A stretch of 64,000 nt of DNA from the NCBI RefSeq assembly GCF_024166365.1, contig NC_064822.1, positions 103,040,823-103,104,822 on the forward strand, in the 5' to 3' direction. A program made the position numbers and the translations under genes. Under the pieces are notes generated by a model. It was not told where the DNA came from. It saw nothing but the letters and a program-made list of their open reading frames with translations, and did no database searches. Below, in pieces: positions 24,362-36,317 of this stretch. Every line of letters starts with the position of its first letter. The stretch's first letter is position 1. This DNA comes from Elephas maximus indicus. Lineage: Eukaryota; Chordata; Mammalia; Proboscidea; Elephantidae.

Positions 24362-24367
24362 AATAAA
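24362..24367 (+). terminator. Likely distal poly(A) signal of CCDC184
   Basis: AATAAA in 'accttaataaagaggcg', followed within 50 bp by G/T-rich sequence ('gatgttagggtggggctt'). A transcript ending near 24385 would be about 2 kb, which fits the roughly 2.3-kb human mRNA as I remember it. Confidence 0.55.
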
Positions 24368-24759
24368 GAGGCGTCATCTCCCCTCCTTGCTGACTGGTAC
24401 TAGAGGGATGTTAGGGTGGGGCTTCTGGGCCCACTGCATGGACCAGGGCTTAGTGGGAACTGCCTTCCCTCCTCTCTCCTTGCTTCTAGTTCCAAGGAGT
24501 TGACCCACCATGGTCGGGACAGTCACTGCCAGTTTTGCCTGCTTTCCCTTCTGATCTGGACCTTGATCTCAAGTTGGACTAGGGAAGAAGGGAATATTTG
24601 TTGAGACTCCCAAACTAACAAGAATTTTTAGTAACCAGAACTTCAGATGTGCTAAAGACTTCTTTTCAGTGAAGCACCTGGCCCCTAGGAAATGATTTCC
24701 AAGTCTGGATCCTGGAATGGCAGGCGTGACATTTGTTCCATGGAAGGGTTAAGGAGGGG

Positions 24760-24966
24760 AGACCTTGGGTGGTACGGTTAGTGCTCAACTGCTAACCAGA
24801 AGGTTGGAGGTTTGAGTCCACCCAGAGGCACATCGAAAGAAAGGCCTGGTGATATACTTCTGAAAAATCACCCACTGAAAATCCCATGGAGCATAGTTCT
24901 ACTGTGATACGCATGGGGTTACCATGAGCCAGAGTGGACTCCATGGAAACTGATTTTTTTTTTTAA
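24760..24966 (+). repeat. AfroSINE, 'cgcatggggt' subclass
   Basis: 'gaccttgggtggtacggtta', 'aaggcctggtgatatacttc', 'tgatacgcatggggttacca', 'gactccatggaaactgattt' then poly(T). Confidence 0.87.
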
Positions 24967-25181
24967 TTGTTTGGGAGGGATTGCCGGGGATTGCTGGGAG
25001 GCACAGAGTGACATATCACAAAGGAAACCACAATAACTGCCTCAGATCTCTAGTGGAGAATGCTGGTGTGGTGTTCCCTGGGGAGCTTAGGCAGACATCA
25101 ACTCTAGTCACTCCCTTGAGCAATGGAGATTTCCCAAGGCAGCCCTGGAATGCAATTTGAGAGCAGGATGAACTGGGATGC

Positions 25182-25189
25182 TGTGTGTA

Positions 25190-25228
<39 letters not shown>
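25182..25228 (+). repeat. (TG)n/(GA)n simple repeat
   Basis: A TG-rich stretch (gtgtgtatgtgtgtgtg) passes into an uninterrupted GA run of about 12 units. Confidence 0.95.
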
Positions 25229-25229
<1 letters not shown>

Positions 25230-25289
25230 CAGGGAGGTGGAAAGAACACTAGAGTCACAGATCCGGGATAGAATCTCAGTTCCAACAGT

Positions 25290-25420
25290 GAATCAATTTC
25301 TTAAGACTTAGTTTCCTGTTTGAGACTTAGCTTTTGAATGTATAAAGTGGGGATAAAAAGTTATTGGGGAGAATTAGCTATATAAGACCCCTAGGAAGTC
25401 TTGTGCAAATGTTAGTTTCC
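25290..25420 (+). repeat. MIR-like fragment
   Basis: 'tcaatttcttaagacttagt', 'ttcctgttt' and 'gtataaagtggggataaaa' recall the MIR 3' half. It is weak and diverged. Confidence 0.35.
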
Positions 25421-25814
25421 CTACATTTCTCGGGGGTGGGAATGAGACAATGACTGACTCCTTTGGGAAAACAAAACTACCCAGGGAAGGTTCTAGAAGC
25501 TTTCATTTTATATAATCTTTCCCTACCTAAAGAACCCTTATCCTTCAGGAGAGAATTCAGGAAAAGAGGATGGTGAGATTCCTAAGCTAACTCAGGTCTT
25601 TTTTTCTCATAAATGTTCATATAACTATAAGCTTGGGGGTCAGCCCTGTGCACATAGGATGAGCAGAGGAAGCCTTGAGTTATGCAGTGGTTGGGAAATG
25701 TGTGTTGGGGGCTGTAAAGAAGGCAGCTAAAACATGTAAGTGGGGAAATGTCCCTGAGGACTCAGAGAGAGTTTCCTGCTATAGCTCCAGTATTCAGCAC
25801 TAATAACTAATAAT

Positions 25815-26035
25815 AGCTACAAGCACTTACTGTGTGCCAGGTACTATAATCAAATTTATCTCCCAACAACCCTATGAAGTTAGCAGTGTTATTATTTCCA
25901 CTCAACAGTTCAAGAAACAGCCTTCAAAACTTGCTCAAGGTCACACAGCTAGTACTTGGTAAAGCCAGGACTTAAACCCAGGTCTGCCTGACTTGAAGAG
26001 CCTTACATGGTAACCACTCTGCTAATTGCTCTATT
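25815..26035 (-). repeat. MIR, near complete
   Basis: Clear reverse-strand MIR: 'cttactgtgtgccaggtact', 'acaaccctatgaagttagca', 'ctcaaggtcacacagctagt', 'aacccaggtctgcctgactt', 'taaccactctgc'. Confidence 0.85.
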
Positions 26036-26163
26036 ATTTGGATCTTCAGAGGACATTTATTATCTCCACAATCTAAAGAGTCTTGAAAAGAAAATAACCT
26101 TAGTTTTAGTCATGTTTCATCTTCTCAGTTGGAATGAGAAATTGCAATTTAGGTTTTGGCTAG

Positions 26164-26633
26164 TATCTTAGTTATCTAGTGCTGCTATAACAGAAATACC
26201 ACAAGTGGATGGCCTTAACAAACAGAAATTTATTCTCTCACAGTTTAGGAGACTAGCGATCCAAATTTAGTGCACCAGCTCTGGGGGAAGGCTTTCTCTC
26301 TGTCAGTTCTGGGGGAAGGTCCTTGTTTTCAATCTTCCCCTGGTGGAGAAGCGTTTCAGCGCAGGGACCCTGGACCTGCTTTCTTGGTGGTAGCAGGTCC
26401 TCCTGTCTCTGCTCACTTCTCTTTTATATCTCAAAAGAGATTGACTCAAGACACAATCTTGTAGCTTGAGTCCTACCTCATTAACAGAACTGCCTCTAAT
26501 CCTGCCTCATTAACATCATAAAGGTAGAATTTACAACACATAGAAAAATCACATCAGATGACAAAAAGGTGGAGAAACCATGGCCTAGCCAAGTTGACAT
26601 GCATTTTGGGGGGACACAATTCAATCCATAACA
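26164..26633 (-). mobile_element. MaLR (MLT1-like) solo LTR with 5-bp TSD
   Basis: Reverse complement begins TGTTATGGATTGAATTGTGT and ends 'agcactagataactaagata'. The middle includes the usual 'cagaaatttattctctcaca' phrase in window orientation. The 5-bp duplication GCTAG (26159-26163 and 26634-26638) brackets it exactly. The ends match those of the LTR at 17004-17427. Confidence 0.85.
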
Positions 26634-26639
26634 GCTAGT

Positions 26640-28520
26640 GACTCTTCTTAGAGTCCAGTGGGTGGTAATGTAATAATGGCACCAAGAAGACGGCCTTCTG
26701 GGCCTGCTCCTTGAGAGGAAGAAACCGATGCTCCCAGGTATTCCCTGACACAGCTCCATCTTTATGCCTCTTTCCCATTTCCTGTAGCTCATATCCTCCA
26801 GTCTGACCTGAATCCCAATGGCAGCTTACCCATTTAGCCTCTGTAGAAAGGGCTAACATTTGACTTTATTTCAGTGCCCCATCCTATGCCCACTCTCCTG
26901 AACATGTCATCAATCTCAGCACAGAGCCTCCTAGAAGGTCTCTAGTTATCCAGTCTCCCCTAAGTCCAGATAGATAAAAATATCCCCCCAACAGGCAATT
27001 CTTCAGCTTTCTTCAGTCACCTGCACCAGTATCTCACAGGTATCCATTACAGGTTGGTTTCCACCTCCTTCCTCCCCATTCCCCACTCTCCTCTTGTGTT
27101 TCTCCTTTGGAATGCTGCTGATGAGTGAATTTCAGGTAGGATTCCTAACCTGAGAGTCATGGGAAGGGGTTACTATTAGACTCCAGGGGAACATAACCCT
27201 TTGAAATTGAATGTAAAACCTCATAAGTGTGCATTGTCTAGAGAGAAGCTCCATTGTTGTCACTTAATTCTTAAAAGGGTATATAAATCCCACCCCCCAA
27301 AGTAAGAATCACTGAGCTAAAGGGTAATGAGTTTGTTTTTTTTTTTTAACTTGAAAAATACCAAGGAAGAAATGATCCTGCCTGAGGCTGATACTCCTAG
27401 CACCCTTGCCTCCTGGGGTCTCCTGACTATTTCCTACACCAAATCGCAATCTTTACATAAATCTGATTACTAACCACTTACTCAACAAATTCAGATTATA
27501 TTGACACTATATGCTAAGAATCCTGACTTCCACTGCTTCGAAGTCTGCTAGTACTTGGGGTATGCCAGGGCAGTGCTGATGTATGCAAGTGAAGAGATGG
27601 CGTCCTCCGTGAGACTGTGCTGCCCTTTAAGTCTGAGCCGAATATGACACAGTGCACCCAAAGTTTCAGGGTTACTCATAACCACTCTTTGAGTTCCTGG
27701 CCTTCTTGTCTCTCATTGGTCTAAGGGACCTCTCTCAGTGTTTGGCTCTTAATCTCTTAGTATCTTTACCTGAAAACACATACAACTTCATAGAAATAAG
27801 TGAAAACTTTAACCTGGTACAACTGAAATCTGCTCTTAAAGAAGTAGCGACTTTTCTAAAAGATGCAAATTGGCCTCCAATATAAACCAGCAGTTTTATA
27901 TGATCAAAGTATTACCACAGACTATGGTCTCTGCTTGAGTTTTCCCAGAACTAAGGAGTAGTTTTTTTCCCCAAATATATTTAAGTCTATACTTCTTGCG
28001 AGACAGAAAAGCACTTGCATCTCTGAAAAGGCAGGTTTACATAAGTGTCTTTCCCCATCTACATGCTTAGGGACAGGCATTTAGCCAGGATACCCTGCTA
28101 CTGGGAGAAATGATATGAAAGGACAAGAGTATTTTTTAATTGTTTATTCCAGCTGCCATCCCCTCCTTCCCCTTTTCTAACTTGTCCTCAGAAGGTGCAT
28201 TCCCCCAGAGAAACAGTCTTTCTGCTTGGAAGCGCTGTGCTTAAAGAAGGAATCCTGCTCTGTGAATGATGCTGTAATGATGCCACCTGGAGAGGAATAG
28301 GAACATTACAAGGGGACTCTCAAAGTAAATTTATGGCTTTCAATTGAGCAACCACTACCAAATGCCTACTAAAGGCCTGGCTTTCTGCCAAATGATGGGT
28401 GGCAGGGAGAGAAGGAGAAACTGAAAAAACAGAATGTATTTGTGAAGAACACAAAACCAATGGCAATAAATTCCTAACTGATCTCCCCTAGTCTCTCTCA
28501 CATCTATAATTCCGAAGATT
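26640..28520. other. No gene recognised
   Basis: Unique-looking sequence with a T run at about 27336-27348. Small open frames have no recognisable protein. Confidence 0.5.
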
Positions 28521-28529
28521 AATCTTCCT

Positions 28530-29505
28530 AAGCCAGAGCTCTGGACATTCATTCTCCTCAGAAGTCTTCATCATGTTGCCAGTATTTCCTGAGTCAAGTA
28601 TAAAATCTGGGGGATGAGGGGAGTCAAAGTCCTCCCTAATATGGCCCTGGGATCCTTTATTTTTCTTTTTTTTGCCTATACATTTTATTTTCTCCCTACA
28701 TTTTCTAGCAACCATCCCACCAGTTTAGAAGCCCATATCCTCCAAGTCAGAGCTGGAAATGATCCCCAAGGGTATCTCAGCTCCTGTAATCCCGGGATGA
28801 GCAAGTGGTCTGGATGAATCTCCCTTGGTCTTCAATTCCATTTCTCTTAGTCATTCTTCTCAAGTGCAGCCAGACACAAGTTTCTCCTCCAGAAGAGGAA
28901 CTTATGCGATCTCAGTCACCTGCACCAGCTTCTCAGGGGCTTTCTGGTAAGGCTGCTCTTCCCTCCTTGTCACCTTTGCCTTTCTCACGCTACTTGTGAA
29001 TGGGCAATCCCCAGAAACAGTATGCATAACTTTTTGTGATTATGAAATTGTGCTTTTTTTCCCCCTAGGATTCATAATTTTCATCAAATTCTTAAAGGGT
29101 TCTGTAAAGCCACAAGATGAACATTCCACACTCAAAATATGCTACTCACCACTCCCTAGAAATGCCCCCCATTTTCCTGCATCTGATTCTTTGCTTACTC
29201 TGTTTACTGTTCATACTCCATCCCATCTCTGCTAGCTGGAATCCACCAGTTCTCCTAGGCCCTTTTCAAATGCTACCTCCTTCATGGAGCCTTTCCTGGT
29301 GCAATCTCTCCCTTCTTTAAACTTCCACGTCTTTTTGTTTGTGCCTCTTTTTGGAACAGCTATACTTTGCCTTACTTCTGTTATTCTAAATGTGCTTGCA
29401 TTATTTCCCCTTCCAGATTACAAATATTTTGAGAGCTGGAACTGCTTTCTCATTTTTATAGTCTCTGAAATATCTACTTTATCCTACTGACTTTAAGGTG
29501 CCGTT
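28530..29505 (+). repeat. L2 3' region, interrupted
   Basis: L2 phrases in order: 'tccctaatatggccctggga' near 28635, then after a non-L2 gap 'caaatgctacctccttcatg', 'gagcctttcctggtgcaat', 'gcattatttccccttccag' and 'tattttgagagctggaact'. The order and orientation match the LINE2 3' end on the plus strand. Confidence 0.7.
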
Positions 29506-32100
29506 GATTCTGTAACACATCGTTATTTCAGATACCATTCCAAAAAGAAAATTGCCAATTTAACCGTACTCTTCTTGTTACTTCTTGTTACTACTTATTT
29601 TAAAATTCTATTCTTACTTAAAGAGATCTTTTAAGCTTATTTAGAAATAGATTTTTTAAATCATATCACTACTGCACACACAAATGTGACTGAAAGTCAT
29701 TATGGTATTCTTGTAATTTGTTCATGTTAGCGTGACACATCCGGACTCAGAGTTGTCGACAGTCATATTTTAGCATGCAGTACTGTTCTCTGAACCATTT
29801 AGAATGTTAGTGAAGCAGCATTTCTTTAAAAGAGTACTCCACTACTGTCTCTGGAATTTCTTTCAGGTCATAACATCTATTCTGCAAGTTTTAGTGCTGG
29901 CACTTCTTCCATCTTGCCAGAAGGTGTTCAGACGGCAACCAAGACCAATGTTCCCTCAGTTTTTTAAAAACCAATCCCTAAATGGTTGATTAACTGAAAC
30001 ATCAAGGGATTCTAGATTTCCAATCACGCCACCTGGAGTAACAACTACATTCATGCAGGTGTAGGCAATGACAACTATGACTGCTGCCTGGCCAACAGTA
30101 ATTGTCAGCTGCCATGGATTACAAGACATATCTCATTTCGGCAGTATTAAAATGTGAAGAAAAAAAAAAGTGTGCCTGGAACTGATGAAATCAGTAGTAA
30201 GGGTTCTTTCCCATAGCAGACCAAAATAAGTGTTTAATTAAATATATAAATGAACAATTACAGGATTTTAGAACTGGAAATAAAAAACATAGTTACCATC
30301 TCTTAGAATCTTCAAAAATGTTGCTGAAAGAAACTTAGTGTCAATCATGTAGTCATTTTCTAGATAACTCAGATGTCTGAAGGGACCTCCCATGTCTCTT
30401 AAAGATCTGATTAAATTTGGCCCACATTCCAACTCCAATACCTGAGAAGTCTATGGCATCCTCAACAATATCTGCAAAGTTCTCTGGTTTATTATTTCTT
30501 TTGCTTCCCTCTGCATCCACACTCCTGAGTCTGTGCAGGCTGCCTCAGTTTGACCCCTTGTCAACCCTAAAACACATACTACAGCCCTTTCACCGGTATC
30601 AACAAGGTACATAATCCTACCAGTATTTTGGAATTAATACAATGAGAATGTGATCACAGCAAGACTACATGAGCTCCTCCAACATATCTTTTATTTTTTC
30701 TCTTCCTCCTCCTGCCTGCTCCAGAATAACAAGCAAAGTATTTCTGAGAAAAAGAACTTCTCTCATATTCAGCTTCCTGGGAGGGGGATTCACCTTATTT
30801 TTACCCAAAACACTTTATGGAAAACTATAGCCTCTAGGAGGATTGCCAGTGAATACGCCATTGCACGTAACTGATAGGTCTAGAAGAGATGAACCACATG
30901 CCAAGGTCGCACAGTTAATGACTGAGCTGGGACCAGGACCCTGTTTATCTGAATTATAGATCGGTGTTTTCTTTCCATTAAATGGTATTGTACCTTACTC
31001 TGCTATCAATGGTTATAACAAGCTGAGGGAGGCTTATTGTGGCTTGGAGTCAGCTTTAAGAATAAAAAGAATTAAAGAAGATGAGTAATTCTCATAAACA
31101 TGATGGAAAAAAGACATCCAGGGAGGGACCTGTGACCAAAGTAATCTGTCAACAAGTATTTAGCAACCGCCTATTCTGTGTCATGAAAGGAAGGGGGCCC
31201 TGGGCTGACTCCAAGGACAAGTCTCCGCCCTGAAGGAGCTCATGATCTAATGATAAGGGAATGATATGCTCATGAATTGGGACAGAGTGCTTCTCAAGAA
31301 GATTGGGGGGAAACTGTGTTTTCTGTGAGCAATGACAGCTGAATTAAGAGCACTTTCAGTTTGAAAATGGGAATGATGTGTAAGGATGGGAGTCAGAGGG
31401 TGGACACGACAAAATAAAATGGAGATGAAAAAAAAAATGCTCAGAAAAACCAAAAAATTTTATACTACAGAGAACATCACGTATGACATTGGAAGAAAAG
31501 CAGTAGCAGAGGTGGCATCTCTGGAAAAAGCAAGTAGAAAGGGGTTAGCAATAAAGAGTACTTACGCTCTCATCACCACTGCAGAAAGTACAGTGTTGCA
31601 CAAATTGATATTTTATACAATGAAGAAAACAAAATCTCACAGATATAAAGAGACTTGGTAGGATGGGACTCATGCCTAAAACATGAAGATGAAAAAAGGT
31701 ACAGTACATTGTTCTGAAGAAACAGAATTGGTTCCAATGTGCAGCTGGAAAGTTGAGGTCCTGGACACACATGATGTGGTTCATGGGGAACCTCCTTCTG
31801 GGACTGATGCAGCTTCTTTGCTGTGATCAGCTCTTGCTCCTAGGTTTGAAAAATCCAAGAAGGAAAGAAAGAAGAAAAGAGGGAGGGAGGGAGGGAGGGA
31901 AGGAAAGAAGAGGCAAAGGGGAGCAGGTGGAAAGAAATAAAAACAGAACAAGAACAAAAATGACAGGAAAGTCTGAGTAGCACTTTACCTCAGGAAGATA
32001 GAGTCCTGTAAGGGATTTTATATCTTTGAGAGTGAAAACAAGACAGAAATCCTTCGGTGAAGATAAAGGAGAGAAAAAGAAGTGATATCATTGTAAAAAT
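29506..32100. other. No gene recognised; small repeats
   Basis: Contains a reverse MIR fragment at about 30870-30975 ('ccaaggtcgcacagttaatg'), a piece of the ancient repeat at 31145-31260, and a purine simple repeat (GGGA/GGAA) at 31856-31912. No supported ORF. Confidence 0.5.
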
Positions 32101-32105
32101 GTGCT

Positions 32106-32297
32106 CAAATCCACTGCCCTTGAGTCGATTCTGACTTACAGTGACCCTATAGGACAGAGTTGAACTGTCCCACAGGGTTTCCAAGGCTGTAATCCTTACG
32201 GAGGCAGAATGCCACATCTGTCTCCTTCAAAGTGGTTGGTGGGTTCAAACAGCTGACCTTCCTGTTAGTGGGTGAGTGCTTAACTACCAGGGCTCCT
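32106..32297 (-). repeat. AfroSINE, long subclass
   Basis: Reverse copy: 'aaatccactgcccttgagtc', 'ccctataggacagagttgaa', 'gctgtaatccttacggaggc', and head 'actaccagggctcct'. Confidence 0.88.
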
Positions 32298-32859
32298 CGG
32301 AAACTGCCAAAACAGATATGCACACTGGATTACATGTCCCAGGTTCAAATCATGAAATTGGCACAATGTCAAGTTCCAGAAGTGACAGAGAAGTTAATTT
32401 AAATGTCCTCCCCCAGAATGAAGAAGATGACATAGCAGAGATTGCTATTCTGGACCTAATTCTGATGCACAAAGATGGAACTGATTAGGACACAGAGTGA
32501 AGGAAGTTTAAGAGAAAATAACCACAACTTTCTGGAGTTTGTGATAGCCAAGGAGGTTAGGTCAGATGTATGTCCAGGGCTGTGGGAAGTCTGACATCAA
32601 ATAGTTAAAAGGTCTGCTTTCATAGCCTGAGATTCTAAGGAAGAAAAAGGTCGAAGGAAGATGGGATTCTCTTAGAAATGAAACGTAGTCAGAATAATTA
32701 CTTTGGAACCCAGTGAAGGGGAATGGAAGGTATCAGAGGGGACCTCTCCAATGAACTCAGATTTTGAGATGACTGGTAGAGATGGGCATAACCAAGAGAG
32801 TAGTACAAATATTTCAGGACTTTCAAAAGCACAAATCATAAATCAAAAACTGAGAAGTT

Positions 32860-33560
32860 TGATTACATAAATACTAAAGCTTTCTGTTCCATGAAGGGCT
32901 CATGGACAAAGTTAATAGACAGATGGCAGAATGGAGAACATATTTGCTTTGTCTAAAACTGACAAGGATATAATATTCTAGAATCCTGCAATTGAATGAG
33001 AAAAAGCAAGCAATCCAACAGGGAAGCAAACAAAGACTATGAACAGGCAATTTACAGAAGAGGAAATCCAAAAAGCTAATCACATGAAAGTTTAGTCAAA
33101 ACCATTAATAACCAAATGCAAATTAAGTCAACAATGGAATATCACTTTATACTTATCAGACCAGCAAAAATTAGAAATGTAGAAAATGCCAAGTGTTGTC
33201 AGGGACGTGGAAATCCCTGCTGCTACAGCATTTTGTACTGCCAGTGAGGATGTAGACTGATTGCACCACTACTGGAAAGCAATCTGGCATTACCTGGACA
33301 CATTAAATAGATGCATACTCTATAGCTCTGCATTTGTTCTCCTAAGTAATACAGAATAAACTCCTTACAGGTTTGAAAGGGGATACTATGAGGATGTTAA
33401 ATGCAGGGTTATTTGTAGTGGCATGAAGTTGTAGGCAACATGGTGTCTGCTACTGAAAGAGATGACAGGCACAATGTGGTGGATGCACACCATGGAACAC
33501 TATGCATCAGTGGGAAGTAACTGATTCAACGGTAACATCTGGCAACAAGGATGGAGCTGA
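32860..33560 (+). mobile_element. Old L1M-type LINE 3' fragment
   Basis: Ancient L1 phrases in sense order: 'accaaatgcaaattaagtca', 'ccaagtgttgtcagggacgt', 'gggttatttgtagtggcatg', 'accatggaacactatgcatc'. Heavily decayed. Confidence 0.65.
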
Positions 33561-34665
33561 ATTTAAAAAGTTAAGCACGGCTGTAGCATAGGCTGCAAGG
33601 ATGGGCTGTTGGGGTGAATGACCAGAAGCCAGAGAGGGTCAGGGGCCACATTTCAAAGGGTTTGGAATGCCAAGCAAAAGTGGCTATATTCTTAAGACTA
33701 TGGGGGCACCTTTGGAGGGTGCTGGAAATATTCTGGTGGCTGTGCAGCATCCTGCTGCTATGACATGCTTTCCTTGTTCCCCTCTGAGACTGGCTTGGGA
33801 GGGTGCCTTTCCCTGGTGCATAACCTCCCCTCTCATCCCTCACTGAAAGCCCTGCCCTCAAAAACAAAACAAACACCCTCCTTGAGTATAATGACTGGTT
33901 TTTATATTTATTTATTTTAATAAATGCAAACTCCCAGCAAATCCTCTTGCTGTTCAGGGTTATACCAACAGAAACAGAATTAGAGACATTAATCTAGAAA
34001 TAATGATCTAATCAGAAGGCATAGTGAATTTCCTGAACTCCTGCTACAGCAGCTGCCCCACTCCTCTGGAGTAGAGTCCATCAGTGTCCTGCGGAACAAC
34101 AGGGGGTCCAGCAACAGTGGCCATCCACCAGTCAAGAGATTCATTAGTGGCATGTGACAGGCAGAGATCCTGGAATGCAGCCTTCCAGTCCACCGGAAGG
34201 AAGGACTCGCTTTTATTAACTACTACATCCCCAATCCCTGGCACAATGCCTGACACACTATAAGTGTTCTAAAAATGCTTTTTAAATAGATTTAGTCCTG
34301 AGACAAGGAGAGAAACTTGAACCTGGTGTAAGAGCAAGAGTCCCAGGGGCAACGGACTCTGGAAAGAGAGAGAGTCTCCATGGTCATTCAGCTTCCAGGC
34401 TCTCTCTCCCGCTATGCTTTCAAAGGCCCTGAGAGAGGGAGAACATACGTAAGAGATCTGAACAGATGATAAGTGGAGGTGACGAGGAAAGATTTAAATT
34501 TCACTTCCAGAAAAGGCTTCTTCGGGGCTTGGGAAGATGAGGGAAGGAATAGGATATTAAACTATCAAAGTCAAGGTGAAAGAAGACTGGTAGCTTCATT
34601 CATGCAACACATTTATCGAGCACCTCTCTTGTGCCAAGTACTGCGCTAAAAATACAAAGATGAAT
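33561..34665. other. No gene recognised; ancient repeat pieces
   Basis: An ancient-repeat fragment on the minus strand at about 34050-34265, and one on the plus strand at 34595-34665 ('tttatcgagcacctctcttg') into which the next SINE inserted. Confidence 0.45.
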
Positions 34666-34678
34666 CACAGACTAGTTA

Positions 34679-34838
34679 AAAACAAAACCCAACCGTTGTC
34701 GCCGATTTGATTCTGACTCATAGCGACCCTACAGGACAGAGGAGAACTGCCCCAGTTTCCAAGAAGTGCGTGGTGGATTCCAACAGCCGACTTTTTGGTT
34801 AGCAGCCGTAGCACTTAACCACTACGCCCCAGGGTTTC
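34679..34838 (-). repeat. AfroSINE, short form, with 13-bp TSD
   Basis: Reverse copy bounded by identical CACAGACTAGTTA (34666-34678 and 34839-34851). The head end reads 'cgccccagggtttc'. It inserted into an ancient repeat. Confidence 0.93.
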
Positions 34839-35089
34839 CACAGACTAGTTAGGAAGACAAAAATGGTAAATAAATTCCTAAACAATATGAAAGTACAGTT
34901 ACAGGAAAACGCAAATAAAGTCTAACGAACCCAGAAAGGGAAGGGGTTCAAGGAAAGAACTGGAAATGGAAGGAAGGCAGCCCATAGGACATTGCCATTG
35001 TTTAAAAGAGGGAAGAGCAGTCCAACAATTACAAAAATCGCTAAAAAAAAAAAAAAGTAGGTGGTGCCGCAATCACCTGAAAAGAACGG

Positions 35090-36060
35090 GATATGATTCC
35101 ACGGATAAGGCTGGGAGTTATGGAGACTCGATGTATGGAGACTCGTTGTGATTGGCAGAGACCTCGCTCAGGCCCGCCTCCAGCTTTACTCCGCCCCATC
35201 TCATCCCGGCCGAAGGGGCGTGGCAGTTCAGCAATTTCATTGCGCTGGGAGGATATCCCAAGCCCCAAGGCTGACATCTACAGCGGGGTCTCCAAAAATA
35301 GAAAGTGTTTCCCAGAAGTCGTCAGGTTAGAGCAAACCGGCCCCTGCTGGGCGGTGAAGGAGAAAGCGGTCATTGGTTGCCATAGAAGTGATCCGAGAGG
35401 CTGAGGAAGACTGCTTGGCTGCAGGCTCTCAGTGCAGACCACGCCCCTTTTCTGCTGTTCTAACTCGTCAGGTGCCCCACAGCCTCGTGGGTAATTTGGA
35501 CCTGCGCCCTGGAGCGGGCGGAGAAACGTGGTGTCGTCATCGGCTTTGATTTAACGGAGCCGAAGGCCTGGCCACAACACGCGAGCAGGTTGAGCTGGGA
35601 CTAGGAGTAGAATTCATGGATTCTCTTCCCACATTTTCGGCCCCTGAGCCGGACTGTGGTAACACCAGAGCCTGGTTGCTCCCCGCCCCCTTCGGCGACC
35701 TGTGGTTTTGGATTCGGAAATGAGATGGGACTGGAAACGGAGGCACACTTTCAGGGTGTCTTCTGATACTGCATTTTCGTGGGGTTTCGCGCCCTCTGAG
35801 GGCCCCTCGTGTGCCTTTCTAGTCCAGGGACCCCGACAGAGGCTGCGTCTGAGGAGACAGGGCGGTCGCGGAGGCTCTGGTGCAAGCACCCCTAGCGGTC
35901 GTTCTCAGCAGCGGGGACTCCCGGGAGCCACCGGCCTTAAATGAGAACAGTGCTCGCCCTTGGGAAAGGAGCCTTAGGTCACTCAGCCGTTTGTCGCGGC
36001 CTGGTTTACCAACCTCCCGGGCCCCAGTCATGGCTCCACCAACCGCGTTGAACGCGGCGT
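35090..36060. promoter_or_regulatory. CpG-rich promoter-like block without recognised gene
   Basis: GC-rich, CpG-dense block flanked by AT-rich DNA. It has inverted CCAAT boxes ('tgattggcag' near 35149 and 'tcattggttgcc' near 35371), GC boxes ('ccgccccatc' near 35191, 'ggggcgtggc' near 35214, 'ccacgcccctt' near 35439) and a repeated ATGGAGACTCG (35120-35130, 35135-35145). Several short overlapping frames occur but none resembles a known protein, and CpG islands produce such frames by chance. It could drive a non-coding RNA or be an exon-1/promoter of an unseen gene. Neither strand is favoured. Confidence 0.6.
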
Positions 36061-36194
36061 CCTACACGTATCAAGCTCTTCTTACCTGAAATTACTCATT
36101 CTCTACAAGTTACAGATTCAGGTCTCCCCAATTTCCAACCTACAACTCCAGCTTATTCTTCAAGACTCAGTTCTAAGACCATCTCCTCGGTATA

Positions 36195-36249
36195 AAGCTG
36201 AATAGGCTTTGGAACTGGTGCTCCTGAGTTAGAGTTGGCTATGCCATTT
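36195..36249 (+). repeat. MIR, left half (split by L1)
   Basis: 'taggctttggaactggtgct' and 'ctatgccatttt' correspond to the MIR segment before 'acttactagctgtgtgacc'. The continuation lies 15.5 kb away at 51794. The junction duplicates GCTATGCCATTT (36238-36249). Confidence 0.8.
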
Positions 36250-36317
36250 TATTTTTTTAAGTCTCCTCTGTTTGCAGAAAGAGACTTGGGTTCTATTTTC
36301 TTTTCTTTCTCTCTCTC
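36250..36317 (-). repeat. Probable 3' transduction of the outer L1
   Basis: Between the L1's own poly(A) (T run from about 36318) and the left target-site duplication lie about 58 bp of non-L1 sequence ending in a second T run (36252-36258, a second poly(A) on the minus strand). The split MIR shows this segment was absent before insertion. This is the pattern of read-through transcription past the L1 poly(A) signal. Confidence 0.65.
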
